From NCBI GenBank assembly GCA_039720395.1, contig CM077822.1, forward strand, positions 19,975,674 through 20,039,673: DNA of 64,000 nt, given 5' to 3'. This DNA comes from Liquidambar formosana (taxonomy: Eukaryota > Streptophyta > Magnoliopsida > Saxifragales > Altingiaceae). Both the position numbers and the translations under genes were made by a program. Below are positions 1-10,156 of this stretch, piece by piece; the first letter of the stretch is position 1, and every line of letters starts with the position of its first letter. The notes below the pieces were generated by a model, which worked only from the letters and a program-made list of their open reading frames with translations, was not told where the DNA came from and did not search any database.

Positions 1-39
1 ATTATTTTCTTTTGAAATTCATTTTCTTTTTGAAAATAG

Positions 40-1310
40 ATTTGGTACTACAAGTACTTGGGGTTTGAGGGTCCCGCTCTAATCGACAATGATCCCTCCA
101 AGCCCGTGATGTCCAATTATCACATCGATAGTAGGTGTGACTCGATGGATAATAAACATGACTATGCCCATGCTAGGGCATTCCTAGCTTGCATTACTGC
201 TGATAAGGTAATCCCTAAAACTTTTATCTTTTGAATTCCATCTTCTTTCAATTCTTTCTCTTAACACCAACTCATGAATTAGGTGGACTAGGACCCATGG
301 GCACAAGGGGCAATGCCACAGGTGTGTCGACATGACAGAAAAACAGATCCTCTTAGAAGGTCCTATGGGTCGCTACTGGTACCTCGGGGAGCGAGTTTGG
401 CGCCAAGTAAAAGGCAACATCAATGCAGCTATAGTTCCTATGGCATCACCTAAGAGCATGAGACATGCCAACTCCTTGCAGGGGCGCGAATTGATCAAAG
501 CTATACGAGGCAAGGATGCGATTGACTTCATAGTTCCGAATGGGAACTACAAGAGTTTCTGTAGGAGGTATCTGATGCCTCCTAGGGTCGTAGGAGTTCC
601 ACCCATAGGGGTAAGTACATACTCAACCCTATGCATACTTTACAAGTGTTTCCTAGCTGACTATATGCAACTCTTTTTAGGGACGGTGAGCTCGTGGTCA
701 CCATTCCACAGTGGGTTCAACCTCGGGTGTGTCAGGAGTGCATATGGATAGTGATGAGAGGGCATGGATAGGGACGCACTCCCCCCTTTACCACGGCCTA
801 GGTGGTCCATTAATCTGTGCCAAGGAGGTGATATTGTGCCCACAACCATAGCACCTCCCGTGATGGACGAGGTTCCTCAGATAGATCTTAGATATGAGAC
901 TGTAAGTTTCAAGCTTGACTTGATTCTCTTAATCCCCAATTTATTCATTAGGCATTTCTTACCCAATTTCTCTTCACAGACACCTGCTGGGTACACACAA
1001 GAATGGATCAATCTCAATGCCAGCTTGAGGAGGGACACGATGAGGATGAGCCTAAGCCTATCAAGGCAAGAGGCGTATAGAACGGGCGAACACGCACACC
1101 CAATAAGAATAGCTCAAGTCAAAAACTTTTTTTTTTTTTTTAAATCTTTGGTTTTCTCCTTTAAAAAGTGGTACTCACATCATTTGTTTTCTTGGAAACT
1201 TGCAAATCGATTCCTTCCCTCAATACAACCCAACTGCGACTCCACCACTTCCTCCACCAACAGAAGAAGCAGGGCCAAGCAAGAGAAGGAAACCACCAAG
1301 AAAGCGTTGA
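40..1310 (+). pseudogene. Antisense plant-mobile-domain (PMD) gene of element D, C-terminal exons, degraded
   Basis: This is the 3' part of a spliced gene homologous to the seven-exon gene at 54871-57538. Recognisable exons are about 40-207, 283-610, 681-901, 980-1085 and roughly 1240-1310, with GT donors at 208, 611 and 902 and AG acceptors before 40, 283, 681 and 980. Conserved residues include LLEGP.GRYWYLGERV in the second exon, PRWSINLCQGGD in the third, and a proline-rich then Lys/Arg-rich end (PSKRRKPPRKR) before the TGA at 1308-1310. A TAG replaces a Trp codon just after 283 and the frame shifts between there and about 340, so it is broken. The PMD core itself lies left of the window. 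The gene is antisense to D's pol; its function in the element is unknown. Confidence 0.75.
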
Positions 1311-1601
1311 AGACACTTATTTTAAGTTTAGGAAACTTAATCTAAGCATCTAGAAACTCTTAACTTGTGAAATCCTTGTATTAAGCCTATGTGGACATTT
1401 ATGTTATCTTTCAAGTTCTTTCTTTTTAAACCAAGTTCATGCATTCCCCACCTTTGAATTATGATATCTATCTCTTGTTGGTTGAATTTCATGACTCTTG
1501 ACATAAATTTGAGTCAATTTGGGCTCAAAATGGTCAAAATTGGCCTTCTGGAGCATACGGGGATCATAAGTGGTCAAAACAGGGAATCGGGAAAAAACGG
1601 C

Positions 1602-1660
1602 CTCGGGTAACTGGTTGGGCCCAACCGGTTGGACCGGTTGGCCTCAACGGGTCTCCCGAG
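1602..1660 (+). promoter_or_regulatory. Palindromic promoter module, AACCGGTT type, two units
   Basis: The block is bounded by CTCGGGTA and CTCCCGAG and holds two inverted repeats with 7-bp arms and 6-bp spacers (ACTGGTT/AACCGGT and ACCGGTT/AACGGGT). It ends exactly 88 bp before the TATAAAA at 1748-1754, which precedes the antisense gene at 1803. The arms match the module in D's own LTR (29069-29127) rather than those of the A or B elements. Confidence 0.75.
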
Positions 1661-1747
1661 CGGTTTCGCTGTTTACACGTTTTTGCGACTTTTGACGCTT
1701 TTTTCGACTTCTAAGCCTTCTAGGACTCAAATTTGAGCCTAAAGGCC

Positions 1748-1754
1748 TATAAAA
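1748..1754 (+). promoter_or_regulatory. TATA box of antisense DUF7745-like gene (element D)
   Basis: TATAAAA lies 55 bp before the ATG at 1803. The same motif stands in front of the two homologous genes in A1 (11493-11499) and B2 (54416-54422), always 88 bp from the palindromic module. Confidence 0.6.
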
Positions 1755-1802
1755 CACCCCCCACATGTTCATAAACCATTATTATTCCTTCAACATCAAA
1801 TC

Positions 1803-3068
1803 ATGGAGACTTTTGATAGCTTTTTGACACTTTGCTTCAGCAACATGAGTAAGGAAGACAAAAGGATTTTCAAGTGTTATGGCTTGGACGCGCTCTATTC
1901 CCTCGCCAAAGTCAAGGTAAATTGGACAATGCTCTATGCTTCTACATACTTTTGGGATCTCGAGCTTCATGTTTTCCGTTTCCATCGCAATGAAATTTGC
2001 CCCACTCATGAGGAATTTTGCGCGCTGTTCGGAGTGCAACCGTCAGGGCCCTTCATCCTTCCATACCTTCGACAAGGTTATGTCTCTTCTTTTGCTTCTC
2101 TTCTGGAAATCTCTACCCACGATGCTATGGCCTTTATAAAAGATAACATAGTAGATTTAAACAAGCTAGCAACGTCTTTCCTGCCCCTTGGGAGGTCATG
2201 TGGGCCGCCTTTGTCTCGACCGCGTTAGCACGCCTTAGCTTTCTGCTTGATTGGGCAGTTTCTCATCACCAATGGTATGTTGTTTGTCCCAATTGAAATT
2301 TGTGAGCTTGTAACTCCTCTTTCTAAGTCCCGAAACATAATTCCAATGGTTCTAGCTGAAACTCTCAATGGGCTAGACAAGGTACAGGATCGGTTTGAAG
2401 CGAATTTTGAGGGGAGCCCCCTCCTTCTCCATATATGGTTGCTAGAGAGGTTAAACCTCTTACCACCTCCTCGTGTTGCAAATTATGGGCCTCAGCACTT
2501 TCGTCTGCGTATTCCTGAATTCCCGCCAGATGCTTCTCCTGAAGAATGGCTTGGCATGCTATACCACACCTCATGGCGATCTATCCGTTGGCACGTGCCT
2601 CACTGGAAGTGCGACGAAAAGGTGCTCCTGGGAACTGTGGGCTGTATACTTATCAAGTTGATGGGCTTGAAAGCGACTTCTTTTTACTGGCCATCTCGAA
2701 TCCTTCAGCAATTTAGTGCAGTTCAATCAATTCCAAACAATCAAGCAAGTACCACCCAAACAAATTCAAATCAGGTTCACTCCGTTCAACTTGTTTCTCA
2801 GTCTCTAGTTAAATGGATGGAGGAGAGATGGAACGGTTGGAACTCTGCTACCCTAGTTCAAAACACTAATGGACCTTATGAGCTTAGCAAAGAATACAAG
2901 AAGTGGTTATCTAAAGACATTGGCCACAAAGAAACAACCATGAGAGCTCAAGTAGCTGAGTTGATTGGGATTCCTCCACTGAGGGGTGAAAAGAGGCCAA
3001 GAAAGGACGACACCAAAGCGAACAAGACTACTGGAGCAAAGAAGACTTCTCAGAGAGCAAGGAATTAG
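1803..3068 (+). pseudogene. Antisense DUF7745-like gene of element D, one internal stop
   Basis: This single-exon gene of about 421 codons is homologous to the intact genes at 10157-11443 and 53081-54379. It begins METFDSFLTLCFSNMS and carries the family motif FWDLELHVFRF followed by ICPTHEEFCALFGV. A TAG at 2226-2228 breaks the frame in a stretch (about 2180-2228) that also diverges from the relatives; downstream it continues in the same frame with FCLIGQFLI, LNGLDKV and TSFYWPSRILQQ. The C-terminus is rich in Lys and Arg, which suggests a nuclear protein. I recall this family as plant DUF7745, often found in retrotransposons, but the name is from memory. It reads against D's pol and has its own TATA box and palindromic module upstream. 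Confidence 0.8.
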
Positions 3069-3448
3069 CAACCTTTTTGAATTTTAAGCATGTTAAGCAC
3101 AATAATAGTCCTTCGAGACTTGCAATTATTACGAATAAAACTATTATCAATTTCTCTAGTTTTGAATGAATTGCCATCAAAAAATTAACTTTGATTTATG
3201 GATTGCTTTATACATTGTCATGCCCCTTGTTTCTTTTCTTTTTTTTTTTTCAATTGGACCGCACCCAAGGTAACTTTATGGGCTGCCTACGTATCTCCGT
3301 CATGTTTGTAAACATTTTCTTCTTTTCTTTTCTTTCTTTTTTCTCTTTTTTCTTCTTTTTCTTTTTTGAATGATGGAGAATCAGGCCCTCGTAGTTCATG
3401 CTTTTCTTTTGCCTAAGCCGCCCTTATGGGTTTTCAACCTATTAAGCT
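3069..3448. other. Convergent spacer between pol and antisense gene (element D)
   Basis: Two T-rich tracts on the plus strand (about 3230-3251 and 3318-3367) are purine tracts on the pol strand. Between and beside them are blocks conserved in A1 and B2 at the same place: TATGGGCTGCCTACGTATC (about 3278-3296), and the complements of GAACTACG..GGCCTGATTC and GGTTGAAAACC next to the pol stop. No coding is seen. It probably serves 3' end formation for one or both convergent transcripts. Confidence 0.55.
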
Positions 3449-5097
3449 TTACACATGGTATCTCTTGAGTTGATCTAAATTGGTTGGTTGAGAGAACTCT
3501 ATTCCATCCAAATCCATCATTCGAACTGCTCCTCCCGGTAATATCTCCTTTATGATGTAGGGACCACCCCAATTAGGCCTGAACTTGCCCCTTGGATCAA
3601 AGATAGGCGCGCGAATTTCTTTCAACACTATGTCTCCATCTTTTAAGCCACGATCCTTGACGCACTTGTTGAAAGCTCTAGCTATTTTGCGCTGATAACC
3701 TTAAACATGGTACAAAGCATTTAAACGCCTTTCATCAAGCAGAACTAGCTCATCATATCTGTTTCGTACCCAATCTACTTCGGACAACTGATCTTCCACT
3801 ATTGCCCTGAGAGAAGGGATTTCTAACTCGATGGGGAGAACTGCTTCCATGCCATAAACCAATCAGTACGGTGTTGCTCCCGTGGAAGATCTGATTGAAG
3901 TGCGGTAACCCCATAAAATGAGTGGCAACCTTTCTGACCAGTCATTGTACTTCTTAGCCGACTTCTGTAGCATGTTCTTTACATTCTTGTTAGCTGCTTC
4001 AACTACTCCATTTGCCTATGGCCTATAAGGGGAAGACTTGTAAACTTGAATGCTGTACTTTTGCAAGATTTCTTCTACCTCACCTCAGAAGTGTTGTCCG
4101 TTATCTGATATGATCTCATGTGGAACCCCATATCGGCAAATAATGTGGGTCTTAATGAAATGGGCCACTTGCTTTAACCCCAAGGTTTTGTAGGACTTCA
4201 CCTCTACCCACTTAGTGAAGTAATCTATTGCCACCAAGATAAACTCTTGACCTTCCTTTGACTTAGGATGGATCTTTCCAATGATATCTATTCCCCAAGT
4301 TGAGAAGGGCCAAGGGGATGACATAGTATTTAAAGGCATTGATGGAAGGTACTGAACATTGGCAAAGATTTGACAATTATGGCACTTTTTGACATGCATA
4401 TGACAATCTCTTTCCATGGTGGTCCAATAATAACCGAGGCGAGCAATCTTCTTAGCTAGCATATAACCATTCATGTGAGGTGCCCCTGCTCCTTCATGTA
4501 CTTCTTCAATTATTCTTTGAGCTTCTTCCTCCATCACACAAAGCAAGTGGATGCCATCATAGGATCGTCTGTATAACTTTCCTCCGTACATGATGTAGTG
4601 GGTAGCCAATCTTCTCAGCGTATGCCTGTCAACCTTCGAAGCTCCTTCAGGATATTTCCTTTTCTCTACGAATCTCTGGATGTCATAGAACCACGGACGC
4701 CCTTTTGTTACTTGACTATTCTGAATACTACAGTAGTACACTGGCTCTTTTCTTCTTTCAATCACGAGTGGACGAACATTTCCACCTTCTGGGATTTCCA
4801 CCATGGACGCAAGTGTAGCAAGAGCGTCAGCAAAGCGGTTCTTTACCCTTGACAAGTAGTGGAACTTTATTTTGTAGAATTCTTTGGTAAGTGCTTCTAG
4901 ATAAGCATGATAGGGTAACAACTTCTCGCCTCGAGTCTTCCATTCCCCTCTGATTTGGCAGATAATCAAGGCTGAGTCTCCGAACACTTCTAACTCTTTA
5001 ACTCCCAACTCTAAGGCTGCTTCCAACCCTAAAATGCAAGCTTCATATTCGGCGATGTTATTTGTGGCCTCGAACCCTAACTTCATTGCTAGAGGGG
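3449..5097 (-). pseudogene. pol: pol of element D: second RNase H (C-terminal part) and integrase
   Basis: Read from 5097 downward, the frame starts in the archaeal-type RNase H (LAMKLGFEATNNIAEYEACI, then VFGDSALIICQI and FADALATLAS). It continues into the integrase zinc finger (HEGAGAPH, KKCHNCQ), the core (GIDIIG, SDNGQHF, VVEAANKN) and the C-terminal domain ending LKRYHV at 3449. The frame is open to the TGA after SDNGQHF near 4085; beyond it are several more nonsense codons, so the integrase cannot be made whole. At 5097 it is cut by solo LTR S1; the missing upstream codons resume at 7807 once the TSD is removed. Confidence 0.85.
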
Positions 5098-7801
5098 TGT
5101 CACACCCCATTTTTGCACCACCTTACTAGGGCTCATCATTTCATGCATGTTTTTGTTTTGTTTTTGAGTCTAGTCACTTGCATTAGGTTTCTAGAGTCAC
5201 AAAGACAATGGATATGAATTTTGGTTCAATTCGGAGTTGATCTTGAGGGATAATAAGAGCTTTTGTGAATTGAGGGGCATAATCATCTTTTAAGTCCCAA
5301 ACTTTTCATTTGACTTTGAAATGATCTCCAAATTGTCAATTGGAGTTCATGTGGATGCATAAGAGGTATTTCTAGGTTCAATTTGATAAAACAATGGCTC
5401 GGGATTAAAATGGCTCGATACAGTTCAAGTTGGTTAATTGACCCTTCTTTGGGTTAGCTCTAATTGACTCACAGTTACTAACCAAATCTTTTCAAATTGA
5501 CTTTAATTAGTCATCATTTTACCCCCAAAAGTGTTTTATGAAGTTCAATTTTGATATGGAAAGCGTTTGGTTTGACCCTATGTGCATGCCTATGCTTAGC
5601 AAAGGTAGAGCATAGTGGTTAACCGCCTTGTTCAAACCTAACCATGCCCCCATGATTAGTGGTTTTCACCCTAAAATGTTCAAAAACATATTCCTCATTG
5701 AAACACGGTCATTTTGGCTTTTGTTTCATCAAAATCGGAGTTAATTTGCCCCCTGAAACACTTCTAGAAGGGAAAGGAGGCAAAATAGGCAAAAAATTAG
5801 AAGTGGGCTCGGGTGACCACCCAAGCCTGGGCGGCTAGCCGCCTGGGCCCAGGTGGCTAGCCACCCAGCCTTGGGTGGTCACCCAAGGCCACTTTCCTAT
5901 TTGCACCATGATTCCTTGCTGAAGCGGACTCTTGCCTATTTTGACGTACAAGGGCTCTTTTGGACGAGTTTCCTTCTAATTTTTGGTAACTTCTAAGTTA
6001 CTTAAGCCCCAAGGGGGTCTCTAATAGCCCTTGGATTAATTTTTAGGGTTTTAATTCTAGCCATTGGTTAATCCTAATGAAACTCTATAAATACCCCCCT
6101 ATGCTTCAGCACAAGAGGAGCCACTTTATGCATTAATACTTGAGTGTTTGAGAGAGAATAATAGAGAGAGACTTAAAGGAGAGCTGGAGTTCTTGCTATA
6201 GCCTTGGAGAATATTGATTGAAGACATCCACAAGAGCAAGAGGGAGTTCATACAGCAGCAAGGAAGGCTCTTCCTAAGGTATTCCTCTTTTCTGTTCAAG
6301 CTTAAACAAAGGTATCATGTAGGATAGCTCTATTGCATGTAATGCTTTTAATTTCTACCATGAATTGAAGTTTCTATTAGTTAATACATGTGATATTGAT
6401 GATGTTCATGATGAGTTTGGCATGCTTTAGAGCTAGTTCATAAGTTCCAATGCATAGTTATGATTCTTGTGTTTCTGTTGTCTTTGTTCTAGAATAGTAA
6501 TATTACATGTTAGAGTTGGGTCTCTTGTCATGTTTTATTGCTTTAGTTAATTAATATGCATGGTTTAGGTTCTGTTTAATTTTATTTTAGCATGTTTAGA
6601 GTTGGTTTTGTATGTTTTTAAGCATATTTGTGAGATTAGGGTTTTAGAGTCCTTGTTTTGTGTTAGTTTTCATACAGCATGTTAAAGTAGGTCTTTCATT
6701 GGTTTTTCTTCATGTTTGCTGTATATGTTTTTCATATGGAGTAAATATGATATTTTTGCATGCATGATTAGTTTATTTCTAGGGTTTTATGCATAATATG
6801 GTTCTAGGAATATGTTAGGGCTTATGAAAGTTTGCTGCTTTTGCTGTTAGCATGCTTAGTGGATGATTTTAGGCCATAATACTATTCTGTCCAGATTTTC
6901 ATGCTAGTGTTTTTGCATGGTTTTGAGCACGTGTAAGGGTGCAAATAGGTGTGGTATTTGTCCTATGGCAAATAGGGCTGCCAATGCTTGAAATGGCTAA
7001 TGCTTGGAGCTATTGCGCTCAGGTAAACGGGTATGAAGGTGCCCCAATTCACCTCTCTCCCTTATTCTTTCTCTTCTCCCTCTCTAGGGTTAACTCTTAA
7101 TACAAATCAATGGTTTTGATCAAGGGTTTCCTTAACCAATAAAATTCTGTTTTTTATCAAGGTTTCCATTTTGTGGAATTTTCTTAATTTCAAACTTTGT
7201 TTATTCAAGTCTTTTGATCAAATAAGGAAACCTAGGTTTTTACCATAGGTTTATATTAGGACTTAACCCTAGTTCTAATCGAACTACGTGGACTTTGATC
7301 CATGTATTTCGTTGCATGGTACGTAGGCGCTCTTCGTGAGGCTCAAGTCCGTTCTAGGATCCAAGCATCCTAGGCTTCTTTTTGTTTTCTTTTCTTTTTC
7401 TTTATTTTCTGTTTTTATGTGCCTATTATGCATGGATGGATGAATGAAATATATGATATGCATGCTATCTTGTGATGATATACTTGCTGATTTTTGTGTG
7501 GGAAAGATCTTGATTTAGCCCAAATGAACTGAGAGACCGAAAGGGTGATATGGGTGCCTATAGGCTTTGCCTAGAACCTTCCCATGTCATAACTTAGCCT
7601 CCGAATCCCCGATTTCTTTGGTTTCCAAAAGATTGGTTTTTGCCTTTCCTTTTTTATGGAGTCATTCAAATTGTTTTCCTAAAATAAACTACTTTTAGGG
7701 TTTTCCTTGTTTCCTTTAAAAAATAAGGTGGCGACTCCTTTTTTGTTTTCAAGACCCATTTTCTTTTCAATCCCTCGTGGGCCCAATTTTCGGGGTTCAC
7801 A
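5098..7801 (+). mobile_element. Solo LTR S1, Tat element, A type
   Basis: The sequence runs TGTCACACCCC...GGGGTTCACA over 2704 bp and is flanked by AGGGG at 5093-5097 and 7802-7806. It has no internal region and is therefore a solo LTR left by LTR-LTR recombination. It contains a palindromic module (5808-5887), a TATA box TATAAAT at 6086-6092, and a hairpin CTAGGAT/ATCCTAG at 7354-7373 followed by a T-rich run. It matches the LTR of A0 (30356-33068) nearly end to end. Confidence 0.92.
5808..5887 (+). promoter_or_regulatory. Palindromic promoter module, A type (GGCTAGCC), three units
   Basis: This is an 80-bp block of three 7-6-7 inverted repeats joined by TA: ACCACCC/GGGCGGC, GCCGCCT/AGGTGGC and GCCACCC/GGGTGGT. 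It starts CTCGGGTGACC and ends GGTCACCCAAG. The LTR TATA box lies 199 bp downstream, the same distance as in the A0 LTR. Confidence 0.75.
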
Positions 7802-8061
7802 AGGGGTGTGGGCGTCATCAGGAGAAATCAACAAGACTCCAATGCCGTAGCCCCTTTTATTTGCAGCACCGTTGAAGTAGACTTTCCATGGCTTCTTTTC
7901 TATCTCCAATATATCCTCGTTGAGGAACCCTTATTCAATGCTATCTCCTTCTGAAACTGGATTCTCAGCCAAGTGTTCTGAAATGACTCTTCCTTTTATC
8001 GAGCTCTATACCACATACTTGATATCAAATTCAGATAACAACATCAACCACCGCGCAGTAC
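7802..8061 (-). pseudogene. pol: pol of element D: start of the second RNase H
   Basis: This 250-bp piece of D's pol lies between S1 and A1. Read from 8061 downward it gives the linker after the RT-linked RNase H (LSEFDIKY, then two stop codons) and the beginning of the second RNase H (KPWKVYFNGAANKRGYGIGV). The aspartate expected in YFDGAA is Asn here, which would remove a catalytic residue. It joins 16004 upstream across A1 (shared AGTAC) and 5097 downstream across S1 (shared AGGGG). Confidence 0.85.
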
Positions 8062-8710
8062 TGTCACACCCCATTTTTGCACCACCTTACTAGGGCTCAT
8101 CATTCCATGCATGTTTTTGTTTTGTTTTTGAGTCTAGTCACTTGCATTAGTTTTCTAGAGTCACAAGGACAATGGATATGAATTTTGGTTCAAATTGGAG
8201 TTGATCTTGAGGGATAATAAGAGCTTTTGTGACTTGAGGGGCATAATCGTCTTTTAAGTCCCAAACTTTTCATTTGACCTTGGAATAATCTCCAAATTGT
8301 CAATTGGAGTTCATATGGATGCATATGAGGTACTTAAGTCCCGTGGCCCTGATGATGAGTTTAGTGTGGTTATTTACGGATTATCCTTGAAGAATTAGTG
8401 CGAATCACAGCATGAGATTTTTGGTTAAAATGAAAAGAAAATTGTTTTATTAAATTAGCCATTTTTATCATGACACTAACACGTGTACGTATGTGATGAG
8501 TGTGTGTACGCACATACAATACATGTGCATGCGTGTTAGCGGTCAATCTCCCAATTTTTATAAAAGACAATTTCCTTTTCCTATTCAGATTAGAAGTCTT
8601 TTATCATTATAAAATACCTTTTGATTATTCTCCAAGGAAACCTAGTCCAGGAAGGAAAGGGAAACTCCAGATTTCAGCTATAAATACTCTCTTAATGTCT
8701 TTAAACAAGG
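8062..8710 (+). repeat. Truncated 5' LTR of A1
   Basis: It matches 13399-14047 of the 3' LTR with about three or four substitutions seen by eye. It stops at TTTAAACAAGG just after the TATA region, so U3 and the probable start site remain but R/U5 is lost. Short ORFs read in it are non-coding LTR sequence. Confidence 0.85.
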
Positions 8711-8746
8711 AGGAGACAGGGGCTCCGCATATGCCTGTGTACTGTT

Positions 8747-9826
8747 GTGCAAGCCGAGCATCTAATTAAAGAAATCCATGAAGGGACAGGGGCTCCGCAT
8801 ATGAATGGCTATATGTTAGCTAAGAAAATCATGAGGTTAGGCTATTATTGGTCCACCATGGAAAGAGACTGCCACACACATGTCAAGAAATGTCATAAAT
8901 GCCAACTGTTCGCTAGTGGACAACATTTGCCTTCTATGCCTTTAACAAGTATGTCGTCGCCATGGCCATTCGCAGTATGGGGGATAGATATCATCGGACA
9001 GATCAAGCCAAAGGCGTTAAATGGGCATGAATACATCCTGGTTGCCATCGACTACTTCACTAAGTGGGTGGAAGCAGCATCCTTCAAGACCTTGAATTCC
9101 AAGAAGGTAGCACAGTTCATACAGCACAGCATCATCTATCGATATGGGGTACCACATGAAGTTATCTCAGACAATGGCCAACACTTTCAGAAAGAAACCC
9201 ATGAGCTCTGGCAAAAGTATGGCATAGTTCACCATCTGTCGTCACCATACCGTCCTCAGACTAATGGAGCAGTGGAAGCAGCCAACAAGAACATCAAGAA
9301 GATACTACAGAAGACTGCGGACTCGCACACAGACTGGCATGAGAAGTTACCGTTAGCTCTATGGGGTTACAGAACATCAATAAGGTCGTCAACAGGGGCT
9401 ACCCCTTATTCTCTAGTTTATGGAATGGAGGCCGTGTTGCCAGTTGAATTGGAAGTTCCTTCACTAAGAGTTGCCGTGGAGAGCCAGATAATAGAAGTGG
9501 ACTGGGTTAAGAGCCGCTATGATGAGTTAGCTTTGCTGGATGAAAGGCGTTTAAGGGCGCTGTATCATGTTCAGGGGTATCAACGGAGAATTGCCAGAGC
9601 ATTCAACAAGCATGTCAAAGATCGAGGTCTAAAGAAAGGGGATGTAGTGCTGAAAGAAATCAGAGCTCCAGTGTTCGATCCGCGGGGAAAATTCAAGCCA
9701 AGTTGGGGTGGGCCATACATTATCAAAGAAATATTGCCAGCAGGGGCTGTTCGCCTCATGGATTTAGATGGAATTGAGTTCGCTCGTCCAACTAATTTGG
9801 ATCAATTGAAGAAATATCATGTTTGA
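8747..9826 (+). CDS. pol: Integrase portion of pol in A1 (truncated pol, open frame)
   Basis: The 359-codon open frame covers the whole integrase. It has an HHCC zinc finger (H11, H18, C49, C52), the catalytic triad D81 (GIDIIG), D142 (SDNGQHF) and E177 (AVEAANKN), and a C-terminal domain with GPYIIKEILPAGAVRLMDLDG ending QLKKYHV. It would insert element DNA, but it has lost all upstream pol domains through the deletion and there is no evidence it is translated alone; the displayed start is only where the frame opens after the junction. Unlike the integrase of D it carries no stop codon, consistent with a recent event. Confidence 0.85.
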   Translation: MQAEHLIKEIHEGTGAPHMNGYMLAKKIMRLGYYWSTMERDCHTHVKKCHKCQLFASGQHLPSMPLTSMSSPWPFAVWGIDIIGQIKPKALNGHEYILVAIDYFTKWVEAASFKTLNSKKVAQFIQHSIIYRYGVPHEVISDNGQHFQKETHELWQKYGIVHHLSSPYRPQTNGAVEAANKNIKKILQKTADSHTDWHEKLPLALWGYRTSIRSSTGATPYSLVYGMEAVLPVELEVPSLRVAVESQIIEVDWVKSRYDELALLDERRLRALYHVQGYQRRIARAFNKHVKDRGLKKGDVVLKEIRAPVFDPRGKFKPSWGGPYIIKEILPAGAVRLMDLDGIEFARPTNLDQLKKYHV

Positions 9827-10156
9827 AGCCTGCTAGGTTGAAAACCCGTAAGGGCGGCCTAGGCAAAAGTTAAGGCATAAGAACTACGTAAGACCTGATT
9901 CTCCATTCAAAAACAAAAAAAAAAACAAAAAAAAACAAAAAAAAAAAAACAAAAAAAAAAAGAAGAAAAAAAACCATGGAGATACGTAGGCAACCCATAA
10001 AGTTACCTTGGGTGCGGTCTAAATCAAACAAGAAAATCCCAAATTTGATTTATTATTGGCAATTTATTCAAAACTAAAATTGATTGACATAGCAATTCAT
10101 TGGTATTAAGAAAAAGAACTATAAATATGCCATAAATATCCTATTCTATTGAGTCT
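9827..10156. other. Convergent spacer between pol and antisense gene (A1)
   Basis: After the pol stop comes a conserved block (GGTTGAAAACCCGTAAGGGC, then GGCCTAGGCAAAAG), an A-rich tract with C interruptions (about 9907-9973), then a second conserved block (ATACGTAGGCAACCCATAAA, then TTACCTTGGGTGCGGTC). The same order occurs in B2 and D. No coding is seen. Confidence 0.55.

Noticed and set aside
5820..5880. GGGCCC-containing spacers as host TCP or site II elements
   Set aside because: The six-base spacers vary between units and subfamilies while arms and spacing are kept, so the arms rather than the GGGCCC seem to be the signal. Host factor binding is still possible.
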